NCBI GenBank assembly: GCA_947346365.1
Contig: CANAAV010000002.1
Coordinates: forward strand, 62,001-126,000
Direction: 5' to 3'
Length of the DNA: 64,000 nucleotides
Source: an uncultured Flavonifractor sp.
GTDB taxonomy: Bacteria; Bacillota; Clostridia; Oscillospirales; Oscillospiraceae
Part shown: positions 53,523 through 62,595 of the stretch, in pieces
Layout: each line of letters opens with the position of its first letter
How positions within the stretch are numbered: the stretch's first letter is position 1
Program-made: the position numbers and the translations under genes
Notes under the pieces: model-generated
Told to the model about the DNA's origin: nothing
Seen by the model: only the letters and a program-made list of their open reading frames with translations
Databases searched by the model: none

Positions 53523-54716
53523 GTGGCTGAATTAGCGATATATGGCGGGGCGCCAGTCCGTGAGACGCGGCTGGGCTACGGCCGCCAATTGATTGATGAG
53601 GACGATATTCAGGCGGTTACTGAAGTTTTGCGGAGCGATTACCTGACCTGCGGACCGAAGGTTGCGCAGTTGGAGCAGCGACTGTGCGAGATGACCGGCG
53701 CGGGATACTGCACCGCGGTCTCCAACGGGACGGCTGCGCTGCACGCGGCCTGCCTGGCGGCGGGAATCGGCCCGGGGGACGAGGTGATTACCACCCCTAT
53801 CACCTTTGCGGCGTCGGCAAATGCGGTGCTTTATTGCGGAGGTACGCCGGTGTTCGCCGATATTGACCCGGAAACGTATGAAATTGATCCGCAGTCTGTG
53901 CAGGCGCATATCACAGAAAAGACAAAGGCGGTCATCGCGGTGGATTTCACGGGCGCTGCCTGTGATTACGGCGCCATTCGGGCCATTTGCCGCAGGCAGG
54001 GGCTGCTGCTGATTGAGGACGCGGCCCATTCTATCGGGACGCGCTACCGGGGAACGCCTGTGGGCAGCATCGCGGACTTGACGACCTTCAGTTTCCACCC
54101 GGTCAAAACCGTTACGGCCGGCGAAGGCGGCGCGGTGATGGCGCGGGACCCGGAGCTGGCGAGGCGGGTGGAGCTGTTTAGCCGGCACGGCATTACGCGG
54201 GACCCGGGGCTGCTGCAGGAGCGCGGCAATTCCAACTGGTATTATGAGCAGCAGATGCTGGGCTACAATTACCGCCTGACGGATATTCAATGCGCGCTGG
54301 CCCTCAGCCAGCTGAACAAGCTGGAGAGTTTCGCCGCGCGGAGAAAAGAGCTGGTCCGCCGGTATGACCAGGCGCTGGCACAGATTCCGGAGGTCCGCCT
54401 GCAAAGGGAGAACGAGGGCTCTGATTCGGTCCGGCACCTATACATCCTGCGGTTGGATTTTGAAGGCCTCTCCTGCACTAGGCGGGAGTTTTACAACGCC
54501 ATGCAGGCGGAAAATATCGGCGTCAACGTGCACTATATTCCGGTGTACTATTTTCCGTATTATCAGGCGCGGGGCTACCAGAGGGGCCTGTGCCCCAGCG
54601 CGCAGGCGTATTACGACAGCTGCATGACCCTGCCGCTTCACTGCGCCATGACGGACCAGGATCAGCGGGATGTAATCTGTGCGGTGGAAAAAGTGGCGGC
54701 GTACTATCGCCGTTAG
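53523..54716 (+). CDS. pseC: UDP-4-amino-4,6-dideoxy-N-acetyl-L-altrosamine transaminase PseC
   Basis: 397 aa DegT/DnrJ/EryC1 aminotransferase. YGRQLIDEDDIQAV, SDYLTCGPKVAQLE, AVSNGTAALHAACLA, IEDAAHSIGTRYRG and PLP-lysine FSFHPVKTVTAGEGG. The LTCGP and HPVKT motifs are the PseC version. It converts the PseB product to its 4-amino sugar. GTG start. Second step of the pseudaminic acid route. Confidence 0.95.
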   Translation: MAELAIYGGAPVRETRLGYGRQLIDEDDIQAVTEVLRSDYLTCGPKVAQLEQRLCEMTGAGYCTAVSNGTAALHAACLAAGIGPGDEVITTPITFAASANAVLYCGGTPVFADIDPETYEIDPQSVQAHITEKTKAVIAVDFTGAACDYGAIRAICRRQGLLLIEDAAHSIGTRYRGTPVGSIADLTTFSFHPVKTVTAGEGGAVMARDPELARRVELFSRHGITRDPGLLQERGNSNWYYEQQMLGYNYRLTDIQCALALSQLNKLESFAARRKELVRRYDQALAQIPEVRLQRENEGSDSVRHLYILRLDFEGLSCTRREFYNAMQAENIGVNVHYIPVYYFPYYQARGYQRGLCPSAQAYYDSCMTLPLHCAMTDQDQRDVICAVEKVAAYYRR

Positions 54717-54774
54717 GTCCTGTTTGAAGGGCGGCGGTCAGAAATGCGCGAAAAGCGCGGCGGGAGGCGGTAGA

Positions 54775-55806
54775 GTGTTCCATCTGTTGGAGAAGACAGC
54801 CAGCGGCCAGGTTTATACAATTGCGGAGATGAGCGCAAACCACGGGGGAAGGCTGGAAAACGCCCTGGAGGTAGTGCGCCAGGCGGCGCAGGCTGGGGCG
54901 GACTGCGTGAAGATTCAGACTTATACGGCGGACACGCTTACCATTGACTGCGACAACGAGCACTTTCAGATCCGCGGCGGGCTGTGGGACGGCTATAAGC
55001 TGTATGACCTGTACCGGCAGGCGGGAACGCCTTGGGAGTGGCAGGAGCGCATCAAGCGGGAGTGCGAGAAGTGCGGAGTGGACTTTCTCTCCACGCCCTT
55101 TGACCCTACGGCTGTAGATTTTTTGGAGAATCTGGGGTGTGAAGCCTACAAAATCGCAAGCTTTGAGCTGGTGGACATTCCCCTGATTGAATACGCGGCC
55201 TCAAAGGGAAAGCCCATGCTGATCAGCTGCGGAATGGGCAGCGTTGAGGAAATCCAGGAGGCGCTGGACGCCTGCCGCCGCATGGGAAACCACAGCGTAA
55301 TTTTGCTGAAGTGCTGCAGCGAATACCCGGCAAATTGGGCGGATATGCATTTGGGCAACATCCCGGACATGAGGGAGCGCTTTGGAACGCCGGTGGGACT
55401 TTCCGACCACAGTATGGGCAGTCTGGCGGCGGTCGTCGGCGTTACACTGGGTGCGTGCGTGGTGGAAAAGCACTTCTGCCTGTCCCGGAAGGCTAAAACG
55501 CCGGACAGCGAATTTAGTATGGAGCCGGCGGAATTTGGCAAAATGGTAGAGGATATCCGCAGCGCACGGCTGATAGCCGCGGGGCCCAACTATACCTTGA
55601 CGGAGGGGGAGAGCGCCTCCACTATCTTCCGGAGAAGCTTGTTCGCGGTCCGGGACATCAAGCGCGGAGAGCCGTTTACGAGAGAAAATATTCGCAGCAT
55701 CCGCCCGGGGGCTGGCGTGAAGCCCAAATTTTACGCTGATTTTTTGCAAAAGCGGGCGGCGAGGGATATTCCGCGGGGGACCCCGCTGAGCGAAGAGATG
55801 AAATGA
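54775..55806 (+). CDS. pseI: Pseudaminic acid synthase PseI
   Basis: 343 aa. IAEMSANHGGRLENALE is the PseI form of the NeuB-family active site (NeuB/LegI read differently). KIQTYTADTLT, FLSTPFDPTAVDFLE and GLSDHSMG follow, and a C-terminal SAF antifreeze-like domain begins near 280. It condenses the PseG product with phosphoenolpyruvate. GTG 54775 has GGGAGG 7 nt before it. It overlaps the acetyltransferase by ATGA. Confidence 0.96.
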   Translation: MFHLLEKTASGQVYTIAEMSANHGGRLENALEVVRQAAQAGADCVKIQTYTADTLTIDCDNEHFQIRGGLWDGYKLYDLYRQAGTPWEWQERIKRECEKCGVDFLSTPFDPTAVDFLENLGCEAYKIASFELVDIPLIEYAASKGKPMLISCGMGSVEEIQEALDACRRMGNHSVILLKCCSEYPANWADMHLGNIPDMRERFGTPVGLSDHSMGSLAAVVGVTLGACVVEKHFCLSRKAKTPDSEFSMEPAEFGKMVEDIRSARLIAAGPNYTLTEGESASTIFRRSLFAVRDIKRGEPFTRENIRSIRPGAGVKPKFYADFLQKRAARDIPRGTPLSEEMK

Positions 55807-56390
55807 GGAGCATAGCTTTGAAGGACGATCCGTGCGCCGTTCAACTGGAGAAAAGAGAAGGCGAACCTGTGCAGGCGCGCCAGCTGAGCTTTCAAAAAGC
55901 GTGCGGCTGCCACGAGGAGCTTCTGTTGGAGTGGAAAAATGACGAGACGGCCAGAGAGCAGTCTTTTCTGCCCAGAGTGATTACGGCTGAAGAACACCAC
56001 AGATGGTTCCGCGCGGTATTAGCCAGAGCGGATATCACGCTGCTGATTCTGTATTGGGGAGAGGCGCCCACCGGCAGCGTGCGGTTTGAGCGAGCCGGAG
56101 AGCAGGCAGAGATTTCTTACAGCATTGACAGCCGCTATAGAGGTTTAGGCCTGGGAAACCGGTTGATCGGCATGGCGGTGCAGTACGCGCAGGAGACGCT
56201 TGCCCTTTCCCGGCTGTGCGCGAGGGTGAAAAAAGACAACGTCCCCTCTCAACGGGTGCTGCTGGCAAACGGCTTTCGGAACATGGGGGAGCTGGATGAC
56301 CGGCCGGGGTATCTGTTTGGAAAACAGCTGGAAGCGCACAGTCAGCAGATTCCAGAAATCGCCCCCCCCCCCAGGATATCCCATTTGTAG
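55803..56390 (+). CDS. PseH-like GNAT N-acetyltransferase ending at an 11-C tract
   Basis: 195 aa in the present frame. GNAT core: LSFQKACGCHEELLLEWKND, SYSIDSRYRGLGLGNRLI (acetyl-CoA loop), ARVKKDNVPSQRVLLANGF. Position between PseI and PseG supports the PseH role, 4-N-acetylation of the UDP-amino sugar. Two starts are possible: ATG 55803 overlapping pseI, or TTG 55818 behind GAGGAG. The domain is complete near residue 175; the tail IAPPPRISHL lies in and just after the C-run and depends on its length. With 10 C the gene would continue into the formyltransferase. Confidence 0.88.
   Translation: MRSIALKDDPCAVQLEKREGEPVQARQLSFQKACGCHEELLLEWKNDETAREQSFLPRVITAEEHHRWFRAVLARADITLLILYWGEAPTGSVRFERAGEQAEISYSIDSRYRGLGLGNRLIGMAVQYAQETLALSRLCARVKKDNVPSQRVLLANGFRNMGELDDRPGYLFGKQLEAHSQQIPEIAPPPRISHL
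56362..56372 (+). repeat. Poly-C tract (11 C) at the acetyltransferase/formyltransferase junction
   Basis: Eleven consecutive C. Present length: the GNAT frame stops at 56390. One C fewer: GNAT continues in frame into the formyltransferase (419-aa fusion). One C more: GNAT stops at 56485, where TGA overlaps the CTG that opens the formyltransferase domain. Confidence 0.95.
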
Positions 56391-56481
56391 AGTTTGGATT
56401 TATCATATTGGCCCTGCCGGTATTACCGTTTTTGAGGCGCTGTTCCCTGACACCCGGTTTGCACGAGGGGAGGGGGCCGCG

Positions 56482-57063
56482 CTGAAAATACTCTGTCTTT
56501 ATCAAAATCAATGCGCACTGCCCCTATTTCATTGGTTGAGACAAGAGGGGCACGAAATACTCCTGTACACAGAGCGGCCGGAGGAAGCTGTGTTCCGGGA
56601 CAGCGGGGTAGACCTCGCTGTCAGCTATACCTACCGGTATATTGTTCCAGAGGCTTTTTTGCGTATGTTGAATTTCAACGTAATAAACCTGCATAATTCC
56701 TTTCTGCCGTGGAACCGGGGGGCCGATCCCAACCTATGGAGCCTTTTGGGGGATTCTCCCAGAGGGGTATCGCTGCACTACATGGAGCCCGGTTTGGATA
56801 AAGGGGCGGTTATCGCGCAGCAGATTGTCCCGCTGTCTCCAAAAGACACGTTGAAAAGCAGCTATAACGCGTTAGACGCGGCCGCACAGGAGCAGTTTCG
56901 CCAGGCGTTTGAGTACTACTTCTTTTGGCCGGAGATGAAAAAACGCCCGCTGGGGATGGGCAGTTACCATTCTGTAAGAGACGGCGAGCGGTTGCGGAAG
57001 CTGATTGATACCTATGATATGCCGGTTGAGGAATTCCGGCGGCGTGTCAGGGAGAGTGGGTGA
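56482..57063 (+). CDS. Formyltransferase domain lacking an ordinary start codon
   Basis: About 193 aa from CTG 56482. ILCLYQNQCALPLFHWL opens a methionyl-tRNA-formyltransferase-like N-terminal fold. INLHNSFLPWNRGADPNLW with Asn-x-His, and SLHYMEPGLDKGAVIA with Asp, are catalytic motifs. It should formylate a sugar amino group with 10-formyl-THF, possibly instead of acetylation on pseudaminic acid. Between the C-run and the domain there is no ATG, GTG or TTG in frame; only CTG 56482 with GAGGGGAGGGGG before it. The in-frame ATG at 56296 lies inside the GNAT gene. Expression probably depends on C-run length. Confidence 0.82.
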   Translation: MKILCLYQNQCALPLFHWLRQEGHEILLYTERPEEAVFRDSGVDLAVSYTYRYIVPEAFLRMLNFNVINLHNSFLPWNRGADPNLWSLLGDSPRGVSLHYMEPGLDKGAVIAQQIVPLSPKDTLKSSYNALDAAAQEQFRQAFEYYFFWPEMKKRPLGMGSYHSVRDGERLRKLIDTYDMPVEEFRRRVRESG

Positions 57064-57070
57064 GCGGCTT

Positions 57071-58087
57071 ATGGTATGCTTTCGCGCAGATGGAAATGCA
57101 CAGGTTGGCAGCGGCCATGTGATGCGCTGCCTTTCCCTGGCGGACGCCGTGCGGGAGAGGGGGCACGAGCCGGTGTTCCTGTGCGCGGACAGCAGTGTTC
57201 AGCCGGTCATCCGGCGGCGGGGATACCAGTGCATCGTGCTGGACAGCGGGTACGACCGCATGGAGGGGGAGCTGCCGGCACTGCTGCCCCTGCTGGAAAA
57301 GCTGAGCCCGGAGTATACGATTTTAGACAGCTATTTTGTCACGGCCGGTTACATGCGCCGGCTGAAAAAGGCGGCGTGCCTGGTGTATATCGACGACCTG
57401 TGTGCCTTTGACTACCCGGCGGATTTGGTAATCAACTATAACCTCTACGCCGGTTCGCTGGTGTACCCAAAGAACAAGGGATATCTGCTGGGCCCGGACT
57501 ACGCGCCTTTGCGGAAGGAATTTCAGGGGCTTGGCGGGCGGAAAGTCAAGGAGCGGGTGGAGCATATTCTGGTGTCCACAGGCGGAGCGGATCCCCGGCA
57601 TACCGCCACTACGCTGCTGACATATTTGCGCGGACATCCGCCGGAGGACCGGGTTACCTATCACATGCTTGTGGGTGGGATGAATCCGGATGGGGAGAAA
57701 ATTGCGCAGCTTGCCGCCGGGCAGCCCTGGGTGGAGCTGCACCGGCAGGTGACGGATATGCGCGGGCTGATGCTGCAGTGCGACGTGGCCGTCTCGGCCG
57801 CCGGTTCGACACTCTATGAGCTGTGTGCCTGCGGACTGCCCGCGGTGACGTACGTTTTAGCGGACAACCAGATTCAAGGTGCGCAGGCGTTTGAGGCGGC
57901 GGGGCTGATGCTCTGCGCCGGCGACGTACGGACAGAGCCGCAGTTTGCGAAGAACGTGTTTGCACGCTTGGAGCGCCTGAGCGGAGATTGGGCGGCCAGA
58001 CAGCGAATGGCGCGGCGGATGCAGGCATTGGTGGATGGGCGCGGTGCGGCGCGCACGGTACAGGCAATCGGCGCCGCCTTGGCGTGA
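57071..58087 (+). CDS. pseG: UDP-2,4-diacetamido-2,4,6-trideoxy-altropyranose hydrolase PseG
   Basis: 338 aa GT-B-fold hydrolase. FRADGNAQVGSGHVMRCLSLA is the PseG signature; VYIDDLCAFDY, LLGPDYAPLRKEF, VSTGGADPRH and AAGSTLYELCACGLP follow. It removes UDP before PseI acts. ATG 57071 with weak GGTGAG before it; an upstream GTG (57056) is also in frame. Confidence 0.94.
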   Translation: MVCFRADGNAQVGSGHVMRCLSLADAVRERGHEPVFLCADSSVQPVIRRRGYQCIVLDSGYDRMEGELPALLPLLEKLSPEYTILDSYFVTAGYMRRLKKAACLVYIDDLCAFDYPADLVINYNLYAGSLVYPKNKGYLLGPDYAPLRKEFQGLGGRKVKERVEHILVSTGGADPRHTATTLLTYLRGHPPEDRVTYHMLVGGMNPDGEKIAQLAAGQPWVELHRQVTDMRGLMLQCDVAVSAAGSTLYELCACGLPAVTYVLADNQIQGAQAFEAAGLMLCAGDVRTEPQFAKNVFARLERLSGDWAARQRMARRMQALVDGRGAARTVQAIGAALA

Positions 58088-58120
58088 GCGCCGCAGGGCA
58101 GGAGAAGGAGGCGACAGGAA

Positions 58121-59464
58121 GTGGCAGATATCGGCGGAAGAGAAATTTACGAGCTGGCCGCGTCGCTGTTTCCACTGTGCAGGAGCATTACGGGGGACGG
58201 TGTGCGGGAGACTTTGGGGATACTGGGGCGCTATGTGGAAAACAGCTGCGGAGCCAAACTGAACGTCCACGAGATTCCATCAGGGACCAAGGTGTTCGAC
58301 TGGACGGTTCCCAAGGAGTGGGAGATCCGGGCGGCCTATATTGAAAACGAAGCGGGAGAGCGCATCGTTGATATGGCCAGGCACAATCTCCACGTTCTGG
58401 GCTACTCCACGCCCGTGGACCGCTGGGTGGAGCTGGAGGAGCTTAAGCGCTATCTCTACACCCAGCCGGAGCAGCCGGATGTGATCCCCTATGTGACCTC
58501 CTATTACCAGGAGCGCTATGGATTCTGCATGAGCGAGAACCAGAAGAATGCCCTGGAGAGCGGCATGTACCATATGTACATTGACAGCGAGCTGAAGCAA
58601 GGGGCGCTGAACTATGGGGAGATCGTCATTCCGGGGGAGAGTGGAAAAGAAGTGTTCTTTTCCACGTATATTTGCCATCCGTCTATGGCGAATAACGAGT
58701 GCTCGGGGCCGGCGCTGTCGGCGGCCCTGGCAAGTTATGCGGCGCGTCTTTCAAAACGGACGTATACCTACCGCTTTGTTTATCTTCCGGAGACCATTGG
58801 GTCAATTGCCTATCTGGCCACAGAGGGACGCCTGGAGCACCTGAAAGGGCATATGCTGGCGGGGTTCAACCTCTCCTGCGTGGGAGACGACCGGGATTAC
58901 TCCATTGTGGAGACGCGCTACGCGGACACGCTGGCGGATAAGGTGCTGAAGAATGTCCTGGGGCACAATGGCGCGTACAGCAGGTATTCCTTTTTGCAGC
59001 GGGGGTCCGACGAGCGGCAGTATAACGCGCCGGGCGTAGAGCTGCCAGTGGTGTGTTTCTGCCGGTCGAAATTCGGAACGTACCCGGAGTACCACACCTC
59101 CGCAGACGATCTGGGACTGATCAGCCCGGCGGGCTTTCAGGGCAGCTTTGACGTGATGAGAGAGGTGATTCAGGCCCTGGAGCACAACGAGCGCTATCAA
59201 ATGGCGGTCTGCTGTGAGCCGCAGCTGGGAAAACGGGGACTTTATCCCACAATCAGCCAGAAGGGCGGCTATGACGCGGTGGAGGCCATGATGAATTTTA
59301 TCGCCTACGCCGATGGGAGAAACGATTTGATTGACATCAGCGACCTGATCGGGGTCAAAGTCAAGGATTTAATTCCAGTGGCTGGCCAGCTGCGGGAAAA
59401 TGGACTGATTGCGCCAGTTAACGCCCCTGCGGCGGCAGAAGGGGGAGGAGTTTGGACACGGTGA
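58121..59464 (+). CDS. DUF4910 aminopeptidase-like protein of glycan loci
   Basis: 447 aa. An M28-peptidase-like fold: TYICHPSMANNECSG with metal ligands, FVYLPETIGSIAYLA, and the late YHTSADDLGLI carrying another metal His. The C-terminal about 60 residues look like a winged helix (DISDLIGVKVKDLIPVAGQL). Such proteins recur in flagellar and capsule sugar loci with no proven function; deacylation of a sugar amide is a reasonable guess. GTG start after AAGGAGG. It overlaps the AMP ligase by GTGA. Confidence 0.83.
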   Translation: MADIGGREIYELAASLFPLCRSITGDGVRETLGILGRYVENSCGAKLNVHEIPSGTKVFDWTVPKEWEIRAAYIENEAGERIVDMARHNLHVLGYSTPVDRWVELEELKRYLYTQPEQPDVIPYVTSYYQERYGFCMSENQKNALESGMYHMYIDSELKQGALNYGEIVIPGESGKEVFFSTYICHPSMANNECSGPALSAALASYAARLSKRTYTYRFVYLPETIGSIAYLATEGRLEHLKGHMLAGFNLSCVGDDRDYSIVETRYADTLADKVLKNVLGHNGAYSRYSFLQRGSDERQYNAPGVELPVVCFCRSKFGTYPEYHTSADDLGLISPAGFQGSFDVMREVIQALEHNERYQMAVCCEPQLGKRGLYPTISQKGGYDAVEAMMNFIAYADGRNDLIDISDLIGVKVKDLIPVAGQLRENGLIAPVNAPAAAEGGGVWTR

Positions 59465-60891
59465 TAGAACAGCAGATTTTGGACTGCCTGAAAAAAAGGA
59501 CGGACGATGCGCCGTTTCTCTATTCGCTTGAGGAGAAGCGGTGGTGGACCTATCGGCAGGTGTGGCAGGGGGCGCTGGCATATAAGCGCTGCTTTGAGCA
59601 GATGGGGAAGAGGGAGATTGCGGTCATTCTGGAAAACGGCGTGCCGTTGTTCCTTTCGTATTTTGCGTGCATGCTCAGCGATTTTGTTTTGATTCCCCTG
59701 GATCCGCAGAAACCGAAGGAGGAGCTTGCACAGGTGCTTGCCCACCACCCCCAGGCGGGCGTAGTGGATGATCCGCGCCAGCTTCCCGGCACGGATGGAG
59801 AGCCGGTGGAGCAGGCCGGGCTTGTGGCACTGGTGGAGAAAATTGACCTGGAGCGTCTGTATATGATCACCTACACCTCCGGAAGCACCGGCCAGGCGAA
59901 GGGGGTTATGCACTGCTTAAAGAGCCTGTTTCACGCGGGTCTGGTATTTGGCAGGGCCGTGGGATTTGGAGCGGAGTGCGTTGCCTGCCACACGATGCCG
60001 ATGACCTATATGGCGGGGATCCTGAATACGATTCTGATGCCGCTGATTATGGGGAGCAGGATTGTCCTGTTCCCGCGCTTTGACGTTTTTACGGCGGTTT
60101 CCTTTTGGAAAAATGTGATGCAGCATGAGGTCAACGCCTTCTGGCTGTCCCCGACGATGCTCAATATGCTGATGACGGTAGACCGGAGAGGACAAGCCAG
60201 GGAATACTTCCAGAACCGGCGCTCTCTCTTTTGCATCGGGACCGCGCCCCTGTTTCCCCAGCTGAAGGAGCGGTTTGAGACAAAATACGGGGTGCGCCTG
60301 CTGCCCAGCTATGGGCTTTCAGAGACCCTGTTTTTGAGCAGCGAATATGACGGCGCTGAGGAGACGCGCGGCTCGGTGGGGAATATCCTGCCGGAGGTGC
60401 GGCTGCGCTTTGACGGCGGCGGAGAGATTCTGGCGGGCGTACCCTGGATGTTTTTGGGTTACAGCAATGAGGACGCCGGGGCGTATTTTACGCAGGGGCT
60501 GTACCACACCGGGGACTTGGGCCACGTTGAGGCGGAGAAGCTGTTTATTGACGGGCGAAAAAAGGAATTGATTATAAAAGGCGGAATGAATATCAGCCCG
60601 AAGCGGCTGGAAGAGGTGCTTTTGGAATCCGGTCTGGTGAAGGAGTGCTGCGTCTCGTCGGTGGTGATTGACGAGGAGGAGCGGATTGTCTGCTGGGCGG
60701 TGCTCAACGGCGGCGGAGAAGACGCCGGCAGTGCGCTCAACCGAGTCGTGACCGGCCGGCTGGGAAGAGCCTGCGCTGTGGACCGGTATGTCTTTGCAGA
60801 GCGCATACCGAAAAATTTGAACGGAAAAGCCGACAAGGAGACGATGAAAAAGAGGCTCCTTGCGAGCCTGCGCGGCGAAAATGAGGGCTGA
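59461..60891 (+). CDS. ANL-superfamily AMP-dependent acyl ligase
   Basis: 476 aa. ATP loop YTSGSTGQAKGVMH, YGLSETLF, YHTGDLG, KGGMNISPKRLEEVL and catalytic Lys in NLNGKADKE. It activates a carboxylic acid as acyl-AMP and loads it onto CoA or, given the ACP gene 0.7 kb downstream, onto that carrier. GTG 59461 overlaps the previous stop; TTG 59452 is an alternative start. Confidence 0.9.
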   Translation: MIEQQILDCLKKRTDDAPFLYSLEEKRWWTYRQVWQGALAYKRCFEQMGKREIAVILENGVPLFLSYFACMLSDFVLIPLDPQKPKEELAQVLAHHPQAGVVDDPRQLPGTDGEPVEQAGLVALVEKIDLERLYMITYTSGSTGQAKGVMHCLKSLFHAGLVFGRAVGFGAECVACHTMPMTYMAGILNTILMPLIMGSRIVLFPRFDVFTAVSFWKNVMQHEVNAFWLSPTMLNMLMTVDRRGQAREYFQNRRSLFCIGTAPLFPQLKERFETKYGVRLLPSYGLSETLFLSSEYDGAEETRGSVGNILPEVRLRFDGGGEILAGVPWMFLGYSNEDAGAYFTQGLYHTGDLGHVEAEKLFIDGRKKELIIKGGMNISPKRLEEVLLESGLVKECCVSSVVIDEEERIVCWAVLNGGGEDAGSALNRVVTGRLGRACAVDRYVFAERIPKNLNGKADKETMKKRLLASLRGENEG

Positions 60892-60894
60892 GCT

Positions 60895-61554
60895 ATGAAA
60901 CTAATTGACTTGTCACTCACAATCGACAATTGCTGCATGACATGCGGCACGCCCTGGCATCAGGAGGTGGCGGTTGAGCGTATGGGAACGGTGGCGGACG
61001 TGGGGCGCAATACGTCCAGGCTTTTGCTGGGCAGCCACACCGCCACCCACATGGACGCGCCGCTGCACTTTTTTGAAGAGGGCTATGGAATTGACGAGGT
61101 GGCCCTCTCCGACTGCGTTGGGGCGGTTTCGTGCATAGACTTTACCGCAAAAAAAGCGGGGGAAACCGTAACGCTGGAGGATGTGCGGAAGCTGGGGGTC
61201 ACGCGGCGGATGCTGTTCGCTTTTGGCTGGCACCGGAATTGGAAGACTCCCCGGTATTATAAGCAGTTTCCGTATTTTAGCACAGAGGCGGTGCGCTTCC
61301 TGCTGGACGGGGGTATGCGCTTTATGGCGCTGGACACGCCCTCTCCCGACGATGGAAGCGCCATTCAAAAGGTGGGCGGGGAGGGGGATTCCCCCAACCA
61401 CAAGCTGCTTTTGTCCCATGGAGTAGTCCTTGTGGAATACCTCACCCGTACGGATGAGATTGATTTCGGCAAAAACCATAAAATTATTGCGCTGCCGCTC
61501 AAGCTCAAGGGTGTGGACGGTTCTCCGGCGCGGGTTGTTCTGGAGGAGGAATAG
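60895..61554 (+). CDS. Cyclase/kynurenine-formamidase-like metal hydrolase
   Basis: 219 aa. SHTATHMDAPLHF is the His-x3-His-x-Asp-x-Pro-x2-His metal site of the cyclase family (PF04199). It starts 3 nt after the ligase stop. Members open amides or lactones, for example N-formylkynurenine. Here it may process the acyl precursor or remove a formyl group. Confidence 0.87.
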   Translation: MKLIDLSLTIDNCCMTCGTPWHQEVAVERMGTVADVGRNTSRLLLGSHTATHMDAPLHFFEEGYGIDEVALSDCVGAVSCIDFTAKKAGETVTLEDVRKLGVTRRMLFAFGWHRNWKTPRYYKQFPYFSTEAVRFLLDGGMRFMALDTPSPDDGSAIQKVGGEGDSPNHKLLLSHGVVLVEYLTRTDEIDFGKNHKIIALPLKLKGVDGSPARVVLEEE

Positions 61555-61556
61555 GA

Positions 61557-61817
61557 ATGGAAGAGACAAGAAATTGGCTGATTCAATGGTTTGTGGACAA
61601 CGCCAACGGGGACGAAAAGACTCTGAGGGAGAATATGGCGGAAAATTATTTTGACAAGGGCTTTATTGACTCATTTACCTTTATCAGTCTGATTGCGGAG
61701 ATTGAGGAAAATTTCCAAATCGAGTTTGACAACGAGCAGTTTGCTGACAGGAGCTTTGCGACGGTAGCGGGCTTAGCGCAGATGATTGAGAAGCTGAGGG
61801 GGAACCATGGGCAGTAA
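61557..61817 (+). CDS. Acyl carrier protein
   Basis: 86 aa, acidic, four-helix. GFIDSFTFISLI carries the phosphopantetheine Ser39 (the usual motif is G-x-DSL). ENFQIEFDNEQF and FATVAGLAQMI complete the ACP fold. It starts 2 nt after the cyclase and overlaps the AAC(3)-type gene by 11 nt. As a dedicated ACP in a glycan island it should hold an acyl group for transfer to a sugar. Confidence 0.92.
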   Translation: MEETRNWLIQWFVDNANGDEKTLRENMAENYFDKGFIDSFTFISLIAEIEENFQIEFDNEQFADRSFATVAGLAQMIEKLRGNHGQ

Positions 61818-62595
61818 GGTATATGAGCCGGGCGACATTGGGCAGGCCCTGCGGGACATCGGCGTTGAGCCGGGCGACACGGTTTTTCTCCACAGCAACC
61901 TGGGTTTTTTCGGGGCGCCCAAAGGCGTAAGAACGGCGGACGAGATGTGTGAGGTCTTTTTAAAGGCGCTGAAGGAGGTCCTGGGAGAGACAGGAACGCT
62001 GGTTGTTCCGGTGTTTTCCTATTCCTTCTGCCACGGGGAGGTGTTTGATCCCAAAACGACAAAATCTACCTGCGGCATGTTTCCGGAATATGTGCGAAAG
62101 CAGGCGGGTGTGCTCCGGTCCCTGGACCCCAATTTTTCCATCGCCGCGTGGGGCAGGCTGGCTGAATTTTATGTAGAAAACCCTGCGCATGAGTCCTTTG
62201 GGGAGGGCTGCTTCTGGGAGCGGTTTTTGGCGCAGGATGGCAAGATTGTATGCATGAATACCGACGCCGGGGTAACCTTCCTGCACTATGTGGAGCGGTG
62301 CAACCGGGTGGCTTACCGGTATAATAAGGCCTTTAACGGCACATATATCGACTACGGCGGGCAGGAGCACAAAGACTATTTTGTGCACTTCGTCTACGAC
62401 ATGGACAGACCGGAGGATGAGAGCTTTTGCGAGCCACTGGACGCGCTGTGCCGGCAGAGAAAGGTTTGCAGGAGCGTGGACCTTGGAAAAGGGAGCGTTA
62501 TGGCGATGGGAGCCCGGGCATTTTTTGATTTGGTCAGTGAGGAGCTGAAGCGGTCCCCCAGATTCCTCACACGCGGAGGATATCAGCCGATATGA
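61807..62595 (+). CDS. AAC(3)-family N-acyltransferase
   Basis: 262 aa. VFLHSNLGFFGAPKG, GTLVVPVFSYSFCHGE and DPNFSIAAWGR are typical of the AAC(3)/Antibiotic_NAT fold, which acylates amino sugars. In this setting it is probably a sugar N-acyltransferase drawing on the ACP it overlaps, not a resistance enzyme. GTGA/ATGA-type overlap with the aldolase follows. Confidence 0.87.
   Translation: MGSKVYEPGDIGQALRDIGVEPGDTVFLHSNLGFFGAPKGVRTADEMCEVFLKALKEVLGETGTLVVPVFSYSFCHGEVFDPKTTKSTCGMFPEYVRKQAGVLRSLDPNFSIAAWGRLAEFYVENPAHESFGEGCFWERFLAQDGKIVCMNTDAGVTFLHYVERCNRVAYRYNKAFNGTYIDYGGQEHKDYFVHFVYDMDRPEDESFCEPLDALCRQRKVCRSVDLGKGSVMAMGARAFFDLVSEELKRSPRFLTRGGYQPI

Noticed and set aside
61807..62595. AAC(3)-type gene as an aminoglycoside resistance determinant
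   Set aside because: Overlap with an ACP gene and placement in a sugar island argue for glycan acylation.
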